From the NCBI GenBank assembly GCA_004519485.1, contig CP038106.1, positions 434,001-498,000 on the forward strand: 64,000 nt of DNA, read 5' to 3'. How positions within the stretch are numbered: the first letter of the stretch is position 1; every line of letters starts with the position of its first letter. The translations under genes and the position numbers were made by a program. Under the pieces are notes generated by a model. It was not told where the DNA came from. It did not search any database and saw only the letters and a program-made list of their open reading frames with translations. The DNA is from Nannochloropsis oceanica (lineage: Eukaryota; Sar; Eustigmatophyceae; Eustigmatales; Monodopsidaceae). Below are positions 43,666 to 54,535 of this stretch, piece after piece.

Positions 43666-46600
43666 ATGGACCGTGGAAATAACCATGTGGCCAGCAGGTC
43701 TCAACGGTGGCATTTCTTGCTTCCGGGCTTGTTTGGTTGCCTCCTTTTGGGCATCTTTCTCACGCCCGCACCCTTATATCAGGGAAGCGTTGGGTCCGTC
43801 GTGAGCAGCAAGGAGGAGGCGGAAGACATATGGCTGCGCGGCAAGCACTCACAGCACTCCCGTGACACCACCCCCATAATGGACTTGGTGGTGGCCAACC
43901 AGCGAAATGATACTAAGGGCTTGCTGCGGTACTTTGCCGAGGCTCATATCAAGGGCCAGTTGAGTGCCGAGGCCTTTAAAGAGGTCGAGCACCTGCTGCT
44001 TCTGGAGCAACAACACCACCAGCCTCAGCGATCACGGATAAATGCGGATAAGCCCTATGAATCAGGTGCTGCGTCTCTTTCAAATATGACCCAGAGCCCC
44101 CACGCTTTGGTACAGGAGGAGATATACTGGCGGGGTCGCGATCGCCGGGAGGCCGAGCTGACTAGAATTCACCACAACTACTCGGCCATCAAGCCATTCA
44201 ATAGCTGGGGGCCTATATACATTTGGGATTGGTTCAATCCGGATCATTTGTGCCCGACTATGGAACGGGTGGGTCGTGTTGGAGATGGGGGCAAATGGAT
44301 GTGTGGGTTGGAGACGCTTCGGAAACGCCCCGAGGAGGTTGGACGGCCTTGCATTGTATATGCGTTTGGGATAAATGACGACACCTCCTTTGAAGAGGAA
44401 CTGGTAAATATAACGCATTGCCAGGTGTTTGCCTTTGACCCGACAGTTAAGAACTTGCCGGCCTCAGCGTTGAATGCCACGCCGCCCCTGCACTTCTACA
44501 AACAGGCCTTAGGGCCCCGGGACGCGCCGTCGCGAAATTTCTTGATCGAGAGGAATCTGTTGAGTATCATGAAGGAGTTGGGACACACATACATTGATGT
44601 GCTGAAAGTAGACGTGGAAGGTGCGGAGTGGGCGTCCTTCGCCCCGGTATTCGCAGCAGGTCCGTTACCCGTGGGGCAACTGCTGATCGAATTGCATTAC
44701 CAGGACGTGGCCACCACCTTTGACTTCTTTGATCAATTGGAAAAGCAGGGCTTTCGCGCATTTTCCCGAGAGACCAACTACCATCCATGTGTGACGGGGA
44801 AGATGCCCGTTGCAATAGAGTATTCCTTCATCCAACCCGCCACCTTTCCCAAGGGTGATGCCTTGCAAGCCTCTAAAGCCATGCTGGCCGGCCTCCCCAC
44901 CTACCAGCGACAAAACGGCGTCATCTACTTGCTGACGCAACGGACACGGGTGCACAGTCATTTAATTGCAATGCTCAAGGGCCTGGACAAGTACTTCAAT
45001 GCGGCGCCTGGCCGGTCGTATCCGATTGTAATTTTCCATGATGACTTCACCCCTGCTGATGAGGCGGCCGTGCGGGCAGCGACGTCCAGCCCTCTGACTT
45101 TTCACCGCATTGAGTTTGACATCCCGGCGTTTCTAGACAAGGAGAAGATTCCGGAGCGGACGGAGTGTAGCAAACATTCCTCGACTGTGGGATATCGTCA
45201 CATGTGTCGTTTTCTGGGGTTGCAGGTACAGCATTTGCTGAAGCATTTTGAGTGGCATTGGCGGTTGGATGACGATTCGCTGTTTTTGTCTCCTATTGGG
45301 TACGATCCTTTCACATTGATGCTGCAAAATGGGAAGAAGTATGGATTTAATCGGATTTTGCACGATAATGAGAACTGTGTGGTGGGTCTGTGGGATGTTG
45401 CGAAGGACTTTGCCAAGGACAGGGGAATATCTCCGACTTTCTTGGATAACTGGGATGACGGCGTGACGTTCTATAACAATTTTGAGATTTCACATCGATC
45501 GATTTGGACAAACCCGGTGGTGATGGATTTTATGGAGCACGTGGATAGGTTGGGAGGGATCTATTATGTGCGGTGGGGGGATGCGCCGATCCGATCGTTG
45601 GCTGTTGCGTTGGTGGTGCCTGAGACTGAGGTCCACTATTTCTCGGATATCGGATATGCGCATTTGCCTTATCATCGACAGGAGCCACGGCCATTGCCTC
45701 CACCATTTGCGGGTGCTTTGTGGTATTTGGATGGGGCGTCTCAGTATATCAGGGATGTTGAGGAGAATAACAGGTTGGATCGCATGGGGGCGTTAAAACG
45801 GAGGCGGCAGCATGGGGTGGTGGTAATTTTTAGCACGAGTGAACGGTTTGAAGCGCTAAAGAGGTGCTTGGCGAGTTTTGAGGAGAAGTTTAACAAACAT
45901 AGGGGGTATCATGTGTGGGTGTGGTCACACGGGTTGACGTACGAGCAGCGGTTGGAGTTGAGGGCTTTGTCGTCATCCCCTGTGCGGATCGACACGATGG
46001 AGCGGCCACTGCATCTTACTGAGGGAGGTGAGAACAGAGCAGCGACAGGGAGCAAGGGGCCATGTGGACCTCATGATGTGAATTCGACGCGGTTGTTGGG
46101 GTGGGAGATCTCGAGGATTATCGCCAAGAGATATATTTGGCAATGGAGGTTGGCGGACAATGCTTTTTTTACAGAGGACTTGATCGACGACCCCTTCTTG
46201 ACAATGGTTCAGAGCAGGGCTACATATGGAGTAGCGGCTTTTGGGACTGTCCCTGCTATGCATCGGGCGTGTGTGCGGCAATTGGTCAATACGGTGACGA
46301 CGAGGTTTGCGTTTGAGAAGAAGGGGAGGGAGGAATTGTTGGATACAGTGGAGTCGGTGTACTTTGACCCAAGTTTTGAGATTTCACATCGGGCTCTGTG
46401 GGAGGACCCCAGATGGGATAGCTTGATTGAGATTGTAGAGACGGGGGGAACGGCTGTGAGTTGGGAGGACAAGGCACCCACTCCCTTTGTGGGGCATGTG
46501 GACGGGGCGTATATCCGGAGTTTGGGTGTAGCTCTACACTTGCAGGGAGGGGAGGGAGGTTTGCATATCTTTGATAATTTGCATGCAGTGGACTTATCGG

Positions 46601-48039
46601 CAAGCGTTATGATTTCCAACCGCAGCAATTCTAATAAGCAGCAGCAGGAGGGGGAGACACGGCGCATCGCTGGGCATGGCTTGGAAGTGTCGCATGACTC
46701 TCAGGTGCTGGGTAAATTGTTTCGTCCACAACGTTTGGGGTTTCTGGACGCAATGCTAGGCACTCCTGTAAGCTTGCCGCGGAATCCGTCCTCTGTTACT
46801 CATGGTGCTACTCCTCCAGCGGCGGCTGTAGTGACCAATACCCCGGAGATGGTCTGGATGTTGGGGGAGACGCGGATTGGTCACATGAACAATACCAAGC
46901 CCGAGGCCGCATTTGTCCTTGATGATGCCGTCGCTCTCCTATCACCAGCCAACAAGATCATTGATTACTTTTGGAGGCATCGAGAGAATCAGGGTATGCC
47001 CGCGTCTATCCTAAATGATGGAACGCTGGGTTCGGATCAGACCCTCTTACCCACGGCGGGCTTGGCCGTGGTCCCTGAGCGACACCCTGATCAAGTTCGA
47101 CTCATCCTGCTCTGCCAACGTCAGAACGTAAGTGCATCTTACATTGAAGGCGAGCGCACACAGCTCGGCTCGGCAGTGGTGGTGGTTACGAATGCCCAGA
47201 TGCCGCCTAGTAGGTGGGTGTACGACGTGAGACAATTTCCAGGGACGGACAAATGGAATGGATGGCACACAGCGATGGCTCTGACGGATGGCAGCCTTGT
47301 CTCGCGCAACCCGACGACGGATTCTGTGTATATTATGGGAGAACAAACTACGAATGTGACAACAGAGAACTCGTGGTATTTGAAGAGGGAGCACGTGGTT
47401 TCCAAGGTACCCCTGGTTTCCTTGATGCGCATGTCGGTGGAAAAGATGGAAATTTTTGCTACTGCTGCTGCGGTAGGTGCTGCTGATGAGGAAGTAAGAA
47501 ATGAAGGACAATGGGTTTCGTACGCTGAGACGGTGCTGGAGACGGGAAGTCCAGCAGAGGCTGCTGAGCGACTGCGAAATCACTCCAAGACGTTGCTTCC
47601 GTCGGAAGAGGGACAGGCCAAAGCATTGGTCATGGAACGCGTGGGGCTGGGTTACTTGTCTGGCCCTAAACTCTGGTTTATGGGCGACATTCTTTTAGAT
47701 GATGACAACGGGGAGGAGGAAGGGAAGCGCCTGGTTGTCAAGACGTCACCTGCGATCACCGGTCCGTGGGAGGATCACACTGTCATGCGCTTGCCTTCTG
47801 AATATTCCACGCGACAGTATATTTGTCCCAGCTTGTATGTGCTGCCGGATATGGCGCAAGATCAGCAGTGGGAGGTGGCGTTGGGGTTGGCTTGCTTGGT
47901 CAGGGGGCATGGTGCCACACCTGTGCAGGAAGGGAGGAGTCAATTGAGTGCTCAGGTCGGCCCTACGACTGTGGACGTATTTCGGGTCCGGTTTAAGGCG
48001 CCGGCAGAGGCGGTGATTGATCCAATTCCCACAGTGTAG
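43666..48039 (+). CDS. Methyltransferase - GT15 - decayed GT15 - beta-propeller-like fusion protein
   Basis: Intronless 1457-residue type II membrane protein (anchor at about 15-37, FLLPGLFGCLLLGIFL). Module 1 (about 175-400): Methyltransf_22/FkbM-like, with W..P.HLCPTMERVGRVGDGG, KWMCG, YAFGINDDTSFEEEL and VLKVDVEGAEW. Module 2 (about 415-690): GT15 (KRE2/MNT1) alpha-1,2-mannosyltransferase, with HWRLDDDSLFLSPIGYDPF, KKYGFNRI, FYNNFEISH, YYVRWGDAPIRSLAVAL and DIGYAHLPYH. Module 3 (about 715-1000): same fold pattern with WQWRLADNAFF, FEISHRALW, HVDGAYIRSLGVAL, but key acidic residues lost. Module 4 (about 1080-1455): strand-rich, with TSPAITGPWEDH typical of glycosidase beta-propellers. Family knowledge: GT15 enzymes act in the Golgi with GDP-mannose and Mn. 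Inference: cell-surface glycan synthesis with sugar methylation. Confidence 0.85.
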   Translation: MDRGNNHVASRSQRWHFLLPGLFGCLLLGIFLTPAPLYQGSVGSVVSSKEEAEDIWLRGKHSQHSRDTTPIMDLVVANQRNDTKGLLRYFAEAHIKGQLSAEAFKEVEHLLLLEQQHHQPQRSRINADKPYESGAASLSNMTQSPHALVQEEIYWRGRDRREAELTRIHHNYSAIKPFNSWGPIYIWDWFNPDHLCPTMERVGRVGDGGKWMCGLETLRKRPEEVGRPCIVYAFGINDDTSFEEELVNITHCQVFAFDPTVKNLPASALNATPPLHFYKQALGPRDAPSRNFLIERNLLSIMKELGHTYIDVLKVDVEGAEWASFAPVFAAGPLPVGQLLIELHYQDVATTFDFFDQLEKQGFRAFSRETNYHPCVTGKMPVAIEYSFIQPATFPKGDALQASKAMLAGLPTYQRQNGVIYLLTQRTRVHSHLIAMLKGLDKYFNAAPGRSYPIVIFHDDFTPADEAAVRAATSSPLTFHRIEFDIPAFLDKEKIPERTECSKHSSTVGYRHMCRFLGLQVQHLLKHFEWHWRLDDDSLFLSPIGYDPFTLMLQNGKKYGFNRILHDNENCVVGLWDVAKDFAKDRGISPTFLDNWDDGVTFYNNFEISHRSIWTNPVVMDFMEHVDRLGGIYYVRWGDAPIRSLAVALVVPETEVHYFSDIGYAHLPYHRQEPRPLPPPFAGALWYLDGASQYIRDVEENNRLDRMGALKRRRQHGVVVIFSTSERFEALKRCLASFEEKFNKHRGYHVWVWSHGLTYEQRLELRALSSSPVRIDTMERPLHLTEGGENRAATGSKGPCGPHDVNSTRLLGWEISRIIAKRYIWQWRLADNAFFTEDLIDDPFLTMVQSRATYGVAAFGTVPAMHRACVRQLVNTVTTRFAFEKKGREELLDTVESVYFDPSFEISHRALWEDPRWDSLIEIVETGGTAVSWEDKAPTPFVGHVDGAYIRSLGVALHLQGGEGGLHIFDNLHAVDLSASVMISNRSNSNKQQQEGETRRIAGHGLEVSHDSQVLGKLFRPQRLGFLDAMLGTPVSLPRNPSSVTHGATPPAAAVVTNTPEMVWMLGETRIGHMNNTKPEAAFVLDDAVALLSPANKIIDYFWRHRENQGMPASILNDGTLGSDQTLLPTAGLAVVPERHPDQVRLILLCQRQNVSASYIEGERTQLGSAVVVVTNAQMPPSRWVYDVRQFPGTDKWNGWHTAMALTDGSLVSRNPTTDSVYIMGEQTTNVTTENSWYLKREHVVSKVPLVSLMRMSVEKMEIFATAAAVGAADEEVRNEGQWVSYAETVLETGSPAEAAERLRNHSKTLLPSEEGQAKALVMERVGLGYLSGPKLWFMGDILLDDDNGEEEGKRLVVKTSPAITGPWEDHTVMRLPSEYSTRQYICPSLYVLPDMAQDQQWEVALGLACLVRGHGATPVQEGRSQLSAQVGPTTVDVFRVRFKAPAEAVIDPIPTV

Positions 48040-48270
48040 AAGGAGAAAAGGACGAATGAAAAGTGAAAAAGTGGATTGAAGGGCAGAGTAATGGAAGGAG
48101 AGTGTGGCCCTGAATCGCTCAGTCGAGGGTAGAAAGTAAAGAGAATTGCAACGCAGAGCAGTATGGAAATGAGTGACAAGTAAAAACATGACTGAAAGTT
48201 GTATTGTTGTGGCAATAACGGATAATGGATGGTCGAACAGATGCAAGATAAAATTTATGGTGGTGAATGT

Positions 48271-48313
<43 letters not shown>

Positions 48314-49149
48314 CGCGTAAGTGAAAGGGGGGGAGTTGAGACGCCATCTCATTCTTCGATTGTGCATTATTGCACCAGGGCGAATGAGTGTGGGTATGTG
48401 CTTGCTTGATGCTCGTACTTGGTATTTGGATCACATAAACATATTTCAAATGTATTTAACGAACTGGGCTTCAACAAAAAGCAACAAGATAGGAGCGACT
48501 GCGGTGTTTTAAGTTGCATACTTTGCCTTATTACTCAGCAACTGAATCTTACACCTACATAATTATCGTGAATCTTCTCTTTAACTCTCTGTTTCTTACT
48601 TGCATGCCGCCGCCGCTGCTGCTACATCTCCTATCTTTCCTCATCTTCGGCATCAAAGCCCATCGCGCAGCTCGAAAAAGCAAGCTTCTTGACCCCGACT
48701 TTCTACAGGAGTAAAAAAAGCAACTTTAGCCTAGTTGTTGCTGAACGATAAACCGTCGTCTCGGCCCGAGAAAAATCCGTTAAACCTTAGCGAGCGCCAA
48801 CCACATGTGAGGGAAAGAATTTCAAACTAATGCGAGCGCATTGAAATTTGCTTTGACCCTTCTTTCTTTCTTGTTTCTTCGCATTATATTGTAAAAGACT
48901 CTGTATTGCGAGGAATTATTTGAAGCAGCAAGCACCCGCGATCTTTTCCCTCTTTGTCCCTCCTTGCCCTGCCTGTCAAAACAAGCACAACGTACCTGGT
49001 CTCCTCACACATTACGCCCTTCTTCAAGACCTTCCTTAACTTGACTTGGAAACGCCAACCTTTCCACTAATAACATACATTTCTACTCAAAGCCGCATTT
49101 CCCTCTTCTCTTATTTGACTTTTTCCCCGGCTCGCAAAAAGTTGATACT
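48040..49149. other. Intergenic with GT/GC microsatellite
   Basis: Convergent 3' flanks of the GT15 fusion and thioredoxin genes. Contains the (GT)n(GC)n repeat; otherwise AT-rich and without a supported gene. Confidence 0.5.
48273..48316. repeat. (GT)16(GC)6 dinucleotide repeat
   Basis: Uninterrupted GT from 48273 passes directly into GC repeats to 48316, an alternating purine-pyrimidine tract of 44 bp about 230 bp beyond the stop of the GT15 fusion. Confidence 0.92.
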
Positions 49150-49615
49150 TTACTTGTGTGCCTCGACCAGGGCCAGGAGCTTGTCCTTGGCAGCGCCCAT
49201 CAGCTCCCCGACCTTCTTCCCATTCTTGTACACTTGGAAGGTGGGCATGGCCGAGATGCCCGCAGAGGACGCCACTTCCTCGTTCTCGTCGACGTCAACC
49301 TTAATGGTTTGTCGGGGTGGGTGGGCATGTTGGGAGAGATGGTTTTGGTTCAGCAGGAGAAACTAGTGATCAGGAGAAAGTCAAACGACATGTTATAGCC
49401 CCACCCCCTTTGATATCTTCCCATCATTATCTCTTTTCTATTCCTACCTTAATGAAAACAACGTTGGTGAATTGCTTGGAGAGCTCCTCATAGTAAGGGG
49501 CAATGACCTTGCATGGCCCGCACCATGTGGCGTAGAAGTCCACCACCACGGCCTTGTCCCCCGCGCTGGCTAGAACCTCGTCAAATTCCGCCTTATTACC
49601 GACTATCTTGACCAT
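49150..49615 (-). CDS. Cytosolic thioredoxin (h-type)
   Basis: Two exons, 49615-49448 and 49299-49150, phase 0 across 148 bp; 105 residues, the standard length. Active site VVVDFYATWCGPCKVIAPYY with WCGPC; cis-Pro in ISAMPTFQVYKNGKKVGELM; the C-terminal helix is AAKDKLLALVEAHK. The N-terminus begins directly with the domain (MVKIVGNKAEFDEVLASAG), so there is no targeting peptide and it should be cytosolic/nuclear. The intron follows VVFIK, before VDVDENEEVA, a position common in thioredoxin genes. Function: NADPH-thioredoxin reductase dependent disulfide reduction, serving ribonucleotide reductase, peroxiredoxins and others. Confidence 0.96.
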
Positions 49616-50536
49616 AATTGAATTGATTGCTGGAGAGGGTTTAGCTATGTGTATAAGGGAGGAATATAAATAGCGTGGGTAAGGGAGAGAAAGGGACATC
49701 ATCAGATAAGATGGCTCTTCAGGGTTAAGCCTCCTTGCTGCCCGAGCAATATTCAACTGTACGTGCTGGCAGTGCAATGCTATATCCTATGTCCCGGTAC
49801 ATGGAGCGTGGCCTGGACTTGGATAGTCCTTGCAAAGGCAACGAAAGAGAGGCGGGGAAGGGAAAGAGGATAAATGAGTGTGTTCTTCATGACAGCCACC
49901 GCGTCTGAATCAGTCCCGCACGCAGTGACAATAGCTAGGCAAGGCTGGACGACCACATGCTTGTTGAAATGGGATGTGCTGCTCTAGTGGTAATATATGG
50001 ATGTGGCGGTTATGTTTCCTAATGTCCTTTTCCTTGGTGCATGATGAGGGTCCTTTCCCCAAGGGAAGGAACAACCCGCGAATTTCCCGGATTCAAGTCG
50101 ATCGCCAAGAAAAAGGGGGCTCGTAAAGTACCCAAGAAGTTCCATGACGAGACCAATCGCACCCAGGCAAATCAGAAACAGCTAGGATGCCGTGTCTGTC
50201 TCTCTAAAACATCAAATTAAAAAAAACTGTCGGCTTCAGAAACCTCCCTTCTGAACCTGGGGAAAAGGACGTCGTCGCATTCACAAAGCACCCTTTTTTG
50301 TCTGGGACAAAGCAGGAAACCAGATTATGTTGAGGGGAAAGAGGACGATTACCACCTCTTTCATTCATATACCATTCTTTCTTTGAGGGCATGTGTCGGG
50401 CCGCGTGATCTGCTCCGTAGGAGAGTAGTTCCCTCCCTTGTCACTGTCAGTGCCCTTTTCATCCAGTTTGGTCTCTACATCTATCACCGTCCTTATCCTC
50501 CCTCCCTCCCTCCCTCCACTTTCTCCATTCCCGAAT
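49616..50536. other. Intergenic, 921 bp
   Basis: 5' side of thioredoxin and 3' side of the PH/coiled-coil gene, both on the minus strand. No gene or repeat of note beyond a short (CCCT)n near 50500. Confidence 0.5.
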
Positions 50537-51577
50537 TCAGGGCGATGTCCGCGAAGCGTGGCCCGAGACCATAGACCGCTCCTCATTCAAGCGCTGCTGC
50601 AACCGGTTAAGCTCATTCGCAAACCGGATCATGTCTGTTTTACCAACCAAGGGCTTCTCCAGCTCCGGGCTGCGGACGGTGCTGGACTTGCGTTTAGCGC
50701 CTCTTTTGAGTAAGGACCGCGAACTAGGACTGCTGCTCTTGGTACTGAATTGACTGCTGCTGTTGCTGTTGACGCTTATGTTGTTGACGTTGGTGGCGGC
50801 GGCGTACAGACGACTCGAAAAGGAAGGCGGGCTCTCGGGCTGAGTCTTGATGGCCGTGGTCTCCGTCCAGTCATCCCCTCGCCACTTCTCCCGCTGCTGC
50901 AGCTGCTGCTGCTTTTGCTGTTGTTGATGCTGCTGTTTGTAAATCGCCAACAGTTCCATGTCCCTCTCCTGCTCTTGTAATTTATCGACGGTCTTCACTC
51001 CCTTGGTTGCCCTAGCTTTCCTTTTAAGCAACGACAAGGAAGTAGCAGGGACCGGAGGAGGGTTTGCCGGTGTGGAAACAGCGGCAGCTGTAGCAGCATC
51101 AACGGCAACAACAACATGAGTGGGAGAAGAAGACGGAGAAGGACTAAATGACAAATGGGGCGAGTGTACTCGTTGGGTTCTTTCCGAGGTGGGAATGTGT
51201 CCAGTAGTGTTGCTGCTGCTACTGCTGCTGCTACTGTTGCTGCTACTGTTGCTGCTGCTGCTGCTCCTTTTTGTTTTGGTCTCAGGAGCGGCTCGTAGCT
51301 CAGCCTTACGTTGCGCCAGACACCTGCGTGAATAGGCGACCTCTTCAGTTAGCATTATCATTTGTTCGTCGATGCTCCGTTTTTGATGGGAGAGCTGCGT
51401 GCTGAGCGCCTCCATTCGCCGGCGTTCCTCTCTCAATTTTCGTCGTTGGGCTTTCAGGCGGCTTTCTTCCTCGTACAGGATTGCGTGGTTGGGCATAGGG
51501 TAGTACGGGTGCGGATTAGGGCGAGAAAGGGATGGAGAGAGGGAGGTGGGTGGAGAATGGTCTTGCCATTGCGTCTG

Positions 51578-51612
<35 letters not shown>

Positions 51613-54535
51613 GCTGCTCCTGCTGCTGCTGCTGGCCTAGCTGTTGGTGGCGGGGCACGGTGCTGTCACTGCTGGTGGAAGTGATGGTGGGGAGGGGTTC
51701 AGTGACACGAATTGGAGCAGAAGCAGGGTGGGTACGGGCCGTGAGCGTCGCAGTATTCTCAAAAAGGCCTCTGCTTCTATTCCTACTATTGCTGTTGCTG
51801 CTATTGCTGCTGCTGTCAATGACTCCGACGACTTCTTCGCTAATAAGTTCGTTTTCGAGCAAGGCGTGAGCCTCGTATTGCTCCCGCAACGCCTCCTCCA
51901 ATGCCCCCTTCGTCGCTTGGAGAGCCAAGAGAACCTCGGCATCCGAGCCAGCCACGGGCATTTTCCTCCCTTCGTCCAACTCGTGCTGCTTCATTCCAAC
52001 ACCGCCGATGCTGCCTTTGCTAATCTTGCTTCCCTCGTTGCTTCGCATACGGCTGCTGCCACTATTATCCTCGATCTCGGTCGCTTGTAAGAGCACCTCC
52101 GCGTGCGCCACAAACCCAGCAGCCTTGGCACTTACTGCCTGTGTCATCTCCCTCAACCGCATGCAATGCTGGACGGCATACATGGCTTTGGCCTCATAAA
52201 AGAGTTTCTCTCTCCTCACCCTCTCTAGCTCCATCTCAAACTCTGTCGATTTCCTCGTCAGAGTCTCCGCGATTTCCATGGCCCTCAATGCAAGCTGCTG
52301 CACGATTAGTTGCCTGCGATTTTCATACTCCTCTGCAGCTGCTGTTCTCGCTGCAGCCGCTGCTGCTCCCTCTCCTTCATCATCCATATGCGCCCATTCA
52401 CTTAGATCCTCATGCGGGACCAGCTCCTCAGGCTGAATAAAGAGGCCATCACTGCTGTTGTCGCAGTCCGAGAGGAACGAAAAGGAAGCGAAAAGTGTCT
52501 CTCCACCTCCTTTTCCCCCTTCTACTCCTCCTCCTCCTTCTTCTAAGGAAATATGAGATTGCTGCTCGAGTTGACTGAGAAGGGTAGCGATTTGGCCCAC
52601 CAGCGCCGTCAGCCCCTCGCCCTTCAGCTGCTGTTGCTGCTGTTGCTGCGGCTGCTGCGGCTGCTTCTGCTTCTGCTGCTGTACCAACCGCAGGTTCTGA
52701 ATGCCATAGTTTGCCTCTCGCAGCTCCGCGGCGTCACGTTGCGCCTGGTGGAATAAGGCAGTCTGAGCAGCCAGCGCCCTTTCCAATCTTCGAACTTCTT
52801 TCTCCAGGACTGCATCTCGCGCGATGGTGGTGTCAGAGGTGGGGGGCGACGAGGAGCAGGAGGTGGGGGAGAGGACAAGACCCCCTTTGTCATCTTCGCC
52901 CGTCTCGGCCACAGCAGCACTGGTAGCATTAGAAGCGAAATCAGCTGTACCAGCAGCCACAATCGTGGCAGTAGCAGCCGCATGCTCCATTTCCCGCTGC
53001 TGGGCCTCCGCACGCTCCGTCTGTTCGATCAACGCCTGCTGCAATAGCTTGATCTCCCCTAACCACTCCGCCTCCTGCACCTCCCACCCCTCCAACCGCT
53101 CTCGCATTTTCTCTTCAGCCCTTTGCCCCCCCTCACAGCCTAACATATCCCGCATTGCTTGCATCTCCGCCTGCATCTGCTGCAACGTCTCCGCCACTGC
53201 GTCTTTTTCTTCCTTCGATGCTTGCGCCTCTGTTTTGAAATGCCTTATTTCCCCCTCTAGTTCATTGATCCTCCGTCCCTTTCTCACGTTCTCCTCCTTC
53301 GTCGCCTGCTCCACCCCCAGCATACGCTGTAATTTTACAAGAATTGTAGATTTAGTCTCCTCCATGCTCTGAGCCTCCTTTCTTAGATGTCTCAGTTCCT
53401 CTTCAAACTTCCTGATCTTCCGCACCTTCTCAATGTCTTCCGCCTTTGTAACGAACCCCAATTTGGTCAGTTTTAAGCGTTCCGAGGACAGCTGCTCTTC
53501 CGCTGAAGCCACTCGTTCGAGCAAAGCTTCCTTTTCTTGGTTTATATGTGCAATCTGTCCAAGCAAGCCTTCTTTCTCTCGCACGAGTCGCTGCTCAAGC
53601 ACGGTCAAAGGGGCAGGGGATCGGGGGGAGGGGGAACAGGGGGATGAGGAGGAAGAGGAGGGGAAAGATGAAGAGGAGGAAGGTGCAACGGATGAACGAG
53701 GGGCTATGGGCATTGATGAGGTGATGATGGTTGGAGACGATGGTCGTGGACAGAGAGGTGTCGCGTCATGAGGTGGGGGCGTGGGCAGGCTGCGTTCTGA
53801 TGGTGCTGTCGTCACCGTCGTCGTTGTCGTCTCCAGGTTGGCTGTCACGGTTGTCGCCACCTCTGATGCAACCTCTGGCACGTGGGGAGTAGAAAGCCTT
53901 TCGTCACTTGAAGGGCTGCCATTGATATCCGGTAACACTGTCAGCAGAGATAGCTTGAAGTCGTCTGGAGTAACCACCACGCCTCCCTCCTGCCTCAATT
54001 CCTCCTCCTCCTCCTCCTCCTCCTCCTCCTTATCCTCTGCTATACCTCCCGTTTCCGACCCTGCCTTCGCGTCTCCGATTGCTTCAGCTTCGCTGCCCAT
54101 CACGAGGGGTAGAAGTGCGAGGGAGGGCTGGCGCGTTGAGGTGGTGGCTGTACTCGACATCATGGCAGCACACAAGGCTTCTATCCACTCAGTTCGTCCC
54201 TCAGGGGGCTCCGCCCGCAAAACGTAAGTCCGGTCCTTGGCTGGTACCCACAATTCGAACACGCCATTATCGTCCTCGTGGATGCCAACGCTGCAGATCG
54301 GCTCCAAGGCCAGGGAATCGTTCGGCTTTTTGGGTTTTGTTTTCTTCTTGATCGAGTTAGATGACAAGGTGTGAGGCTGGGTAGTATACCAGCTTAAGCG
54401 CGCCTCCCCGCCCTCCAAGACGAAATAGCGGCGATGCCACATAAGCTGCCGGGTAAAGAGGTGGCGGCGCGTGGTTTGCTTGACAAGCCAACCCTCCTTG
54501 AGGGGCGCGGTGGGGGTGGTAGGGGTTGCTTGCAT
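50537..54535 (-). CDS. PH-domain protein with long coiled coils
   Basis: Intronless. The frame is open to 54766, but the ATG at 54535 starts directly before the PH domain (MQATPTTPTAPLKEGWLVKQ), so I prefer it: 1332 residues. PH domain about 12-125, with HRRYFVLEGGEARLSWY and the closing RTEWIEALCAAM containing the invariant Trp. Residues about 300-480 and 590-900 are long heptad coiled coils (MEETKSTILVKLQRMLGVEQ; KEVRRLERALAAQTALFHQA), and a third basic one lies near 1090-1150 (RLKAQRRKLREERRRMEALS). Between them are Thr/Ser/Pro-rich and Gln-rich linkers. Likely a phosphoinositide-binding scaffold or tether on a membrane; no catalytic domain seen. Family not recognised beyond PH. No splice junction is needed. 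Confidence 0.8.

Noticed and set aside
51285-51310. GTAGCTCAGCCTT, resembling a tRNA A box
   Set aside because: It lies within the coding strand of the PH/coiled-coil gene and lacks a B box downstream.
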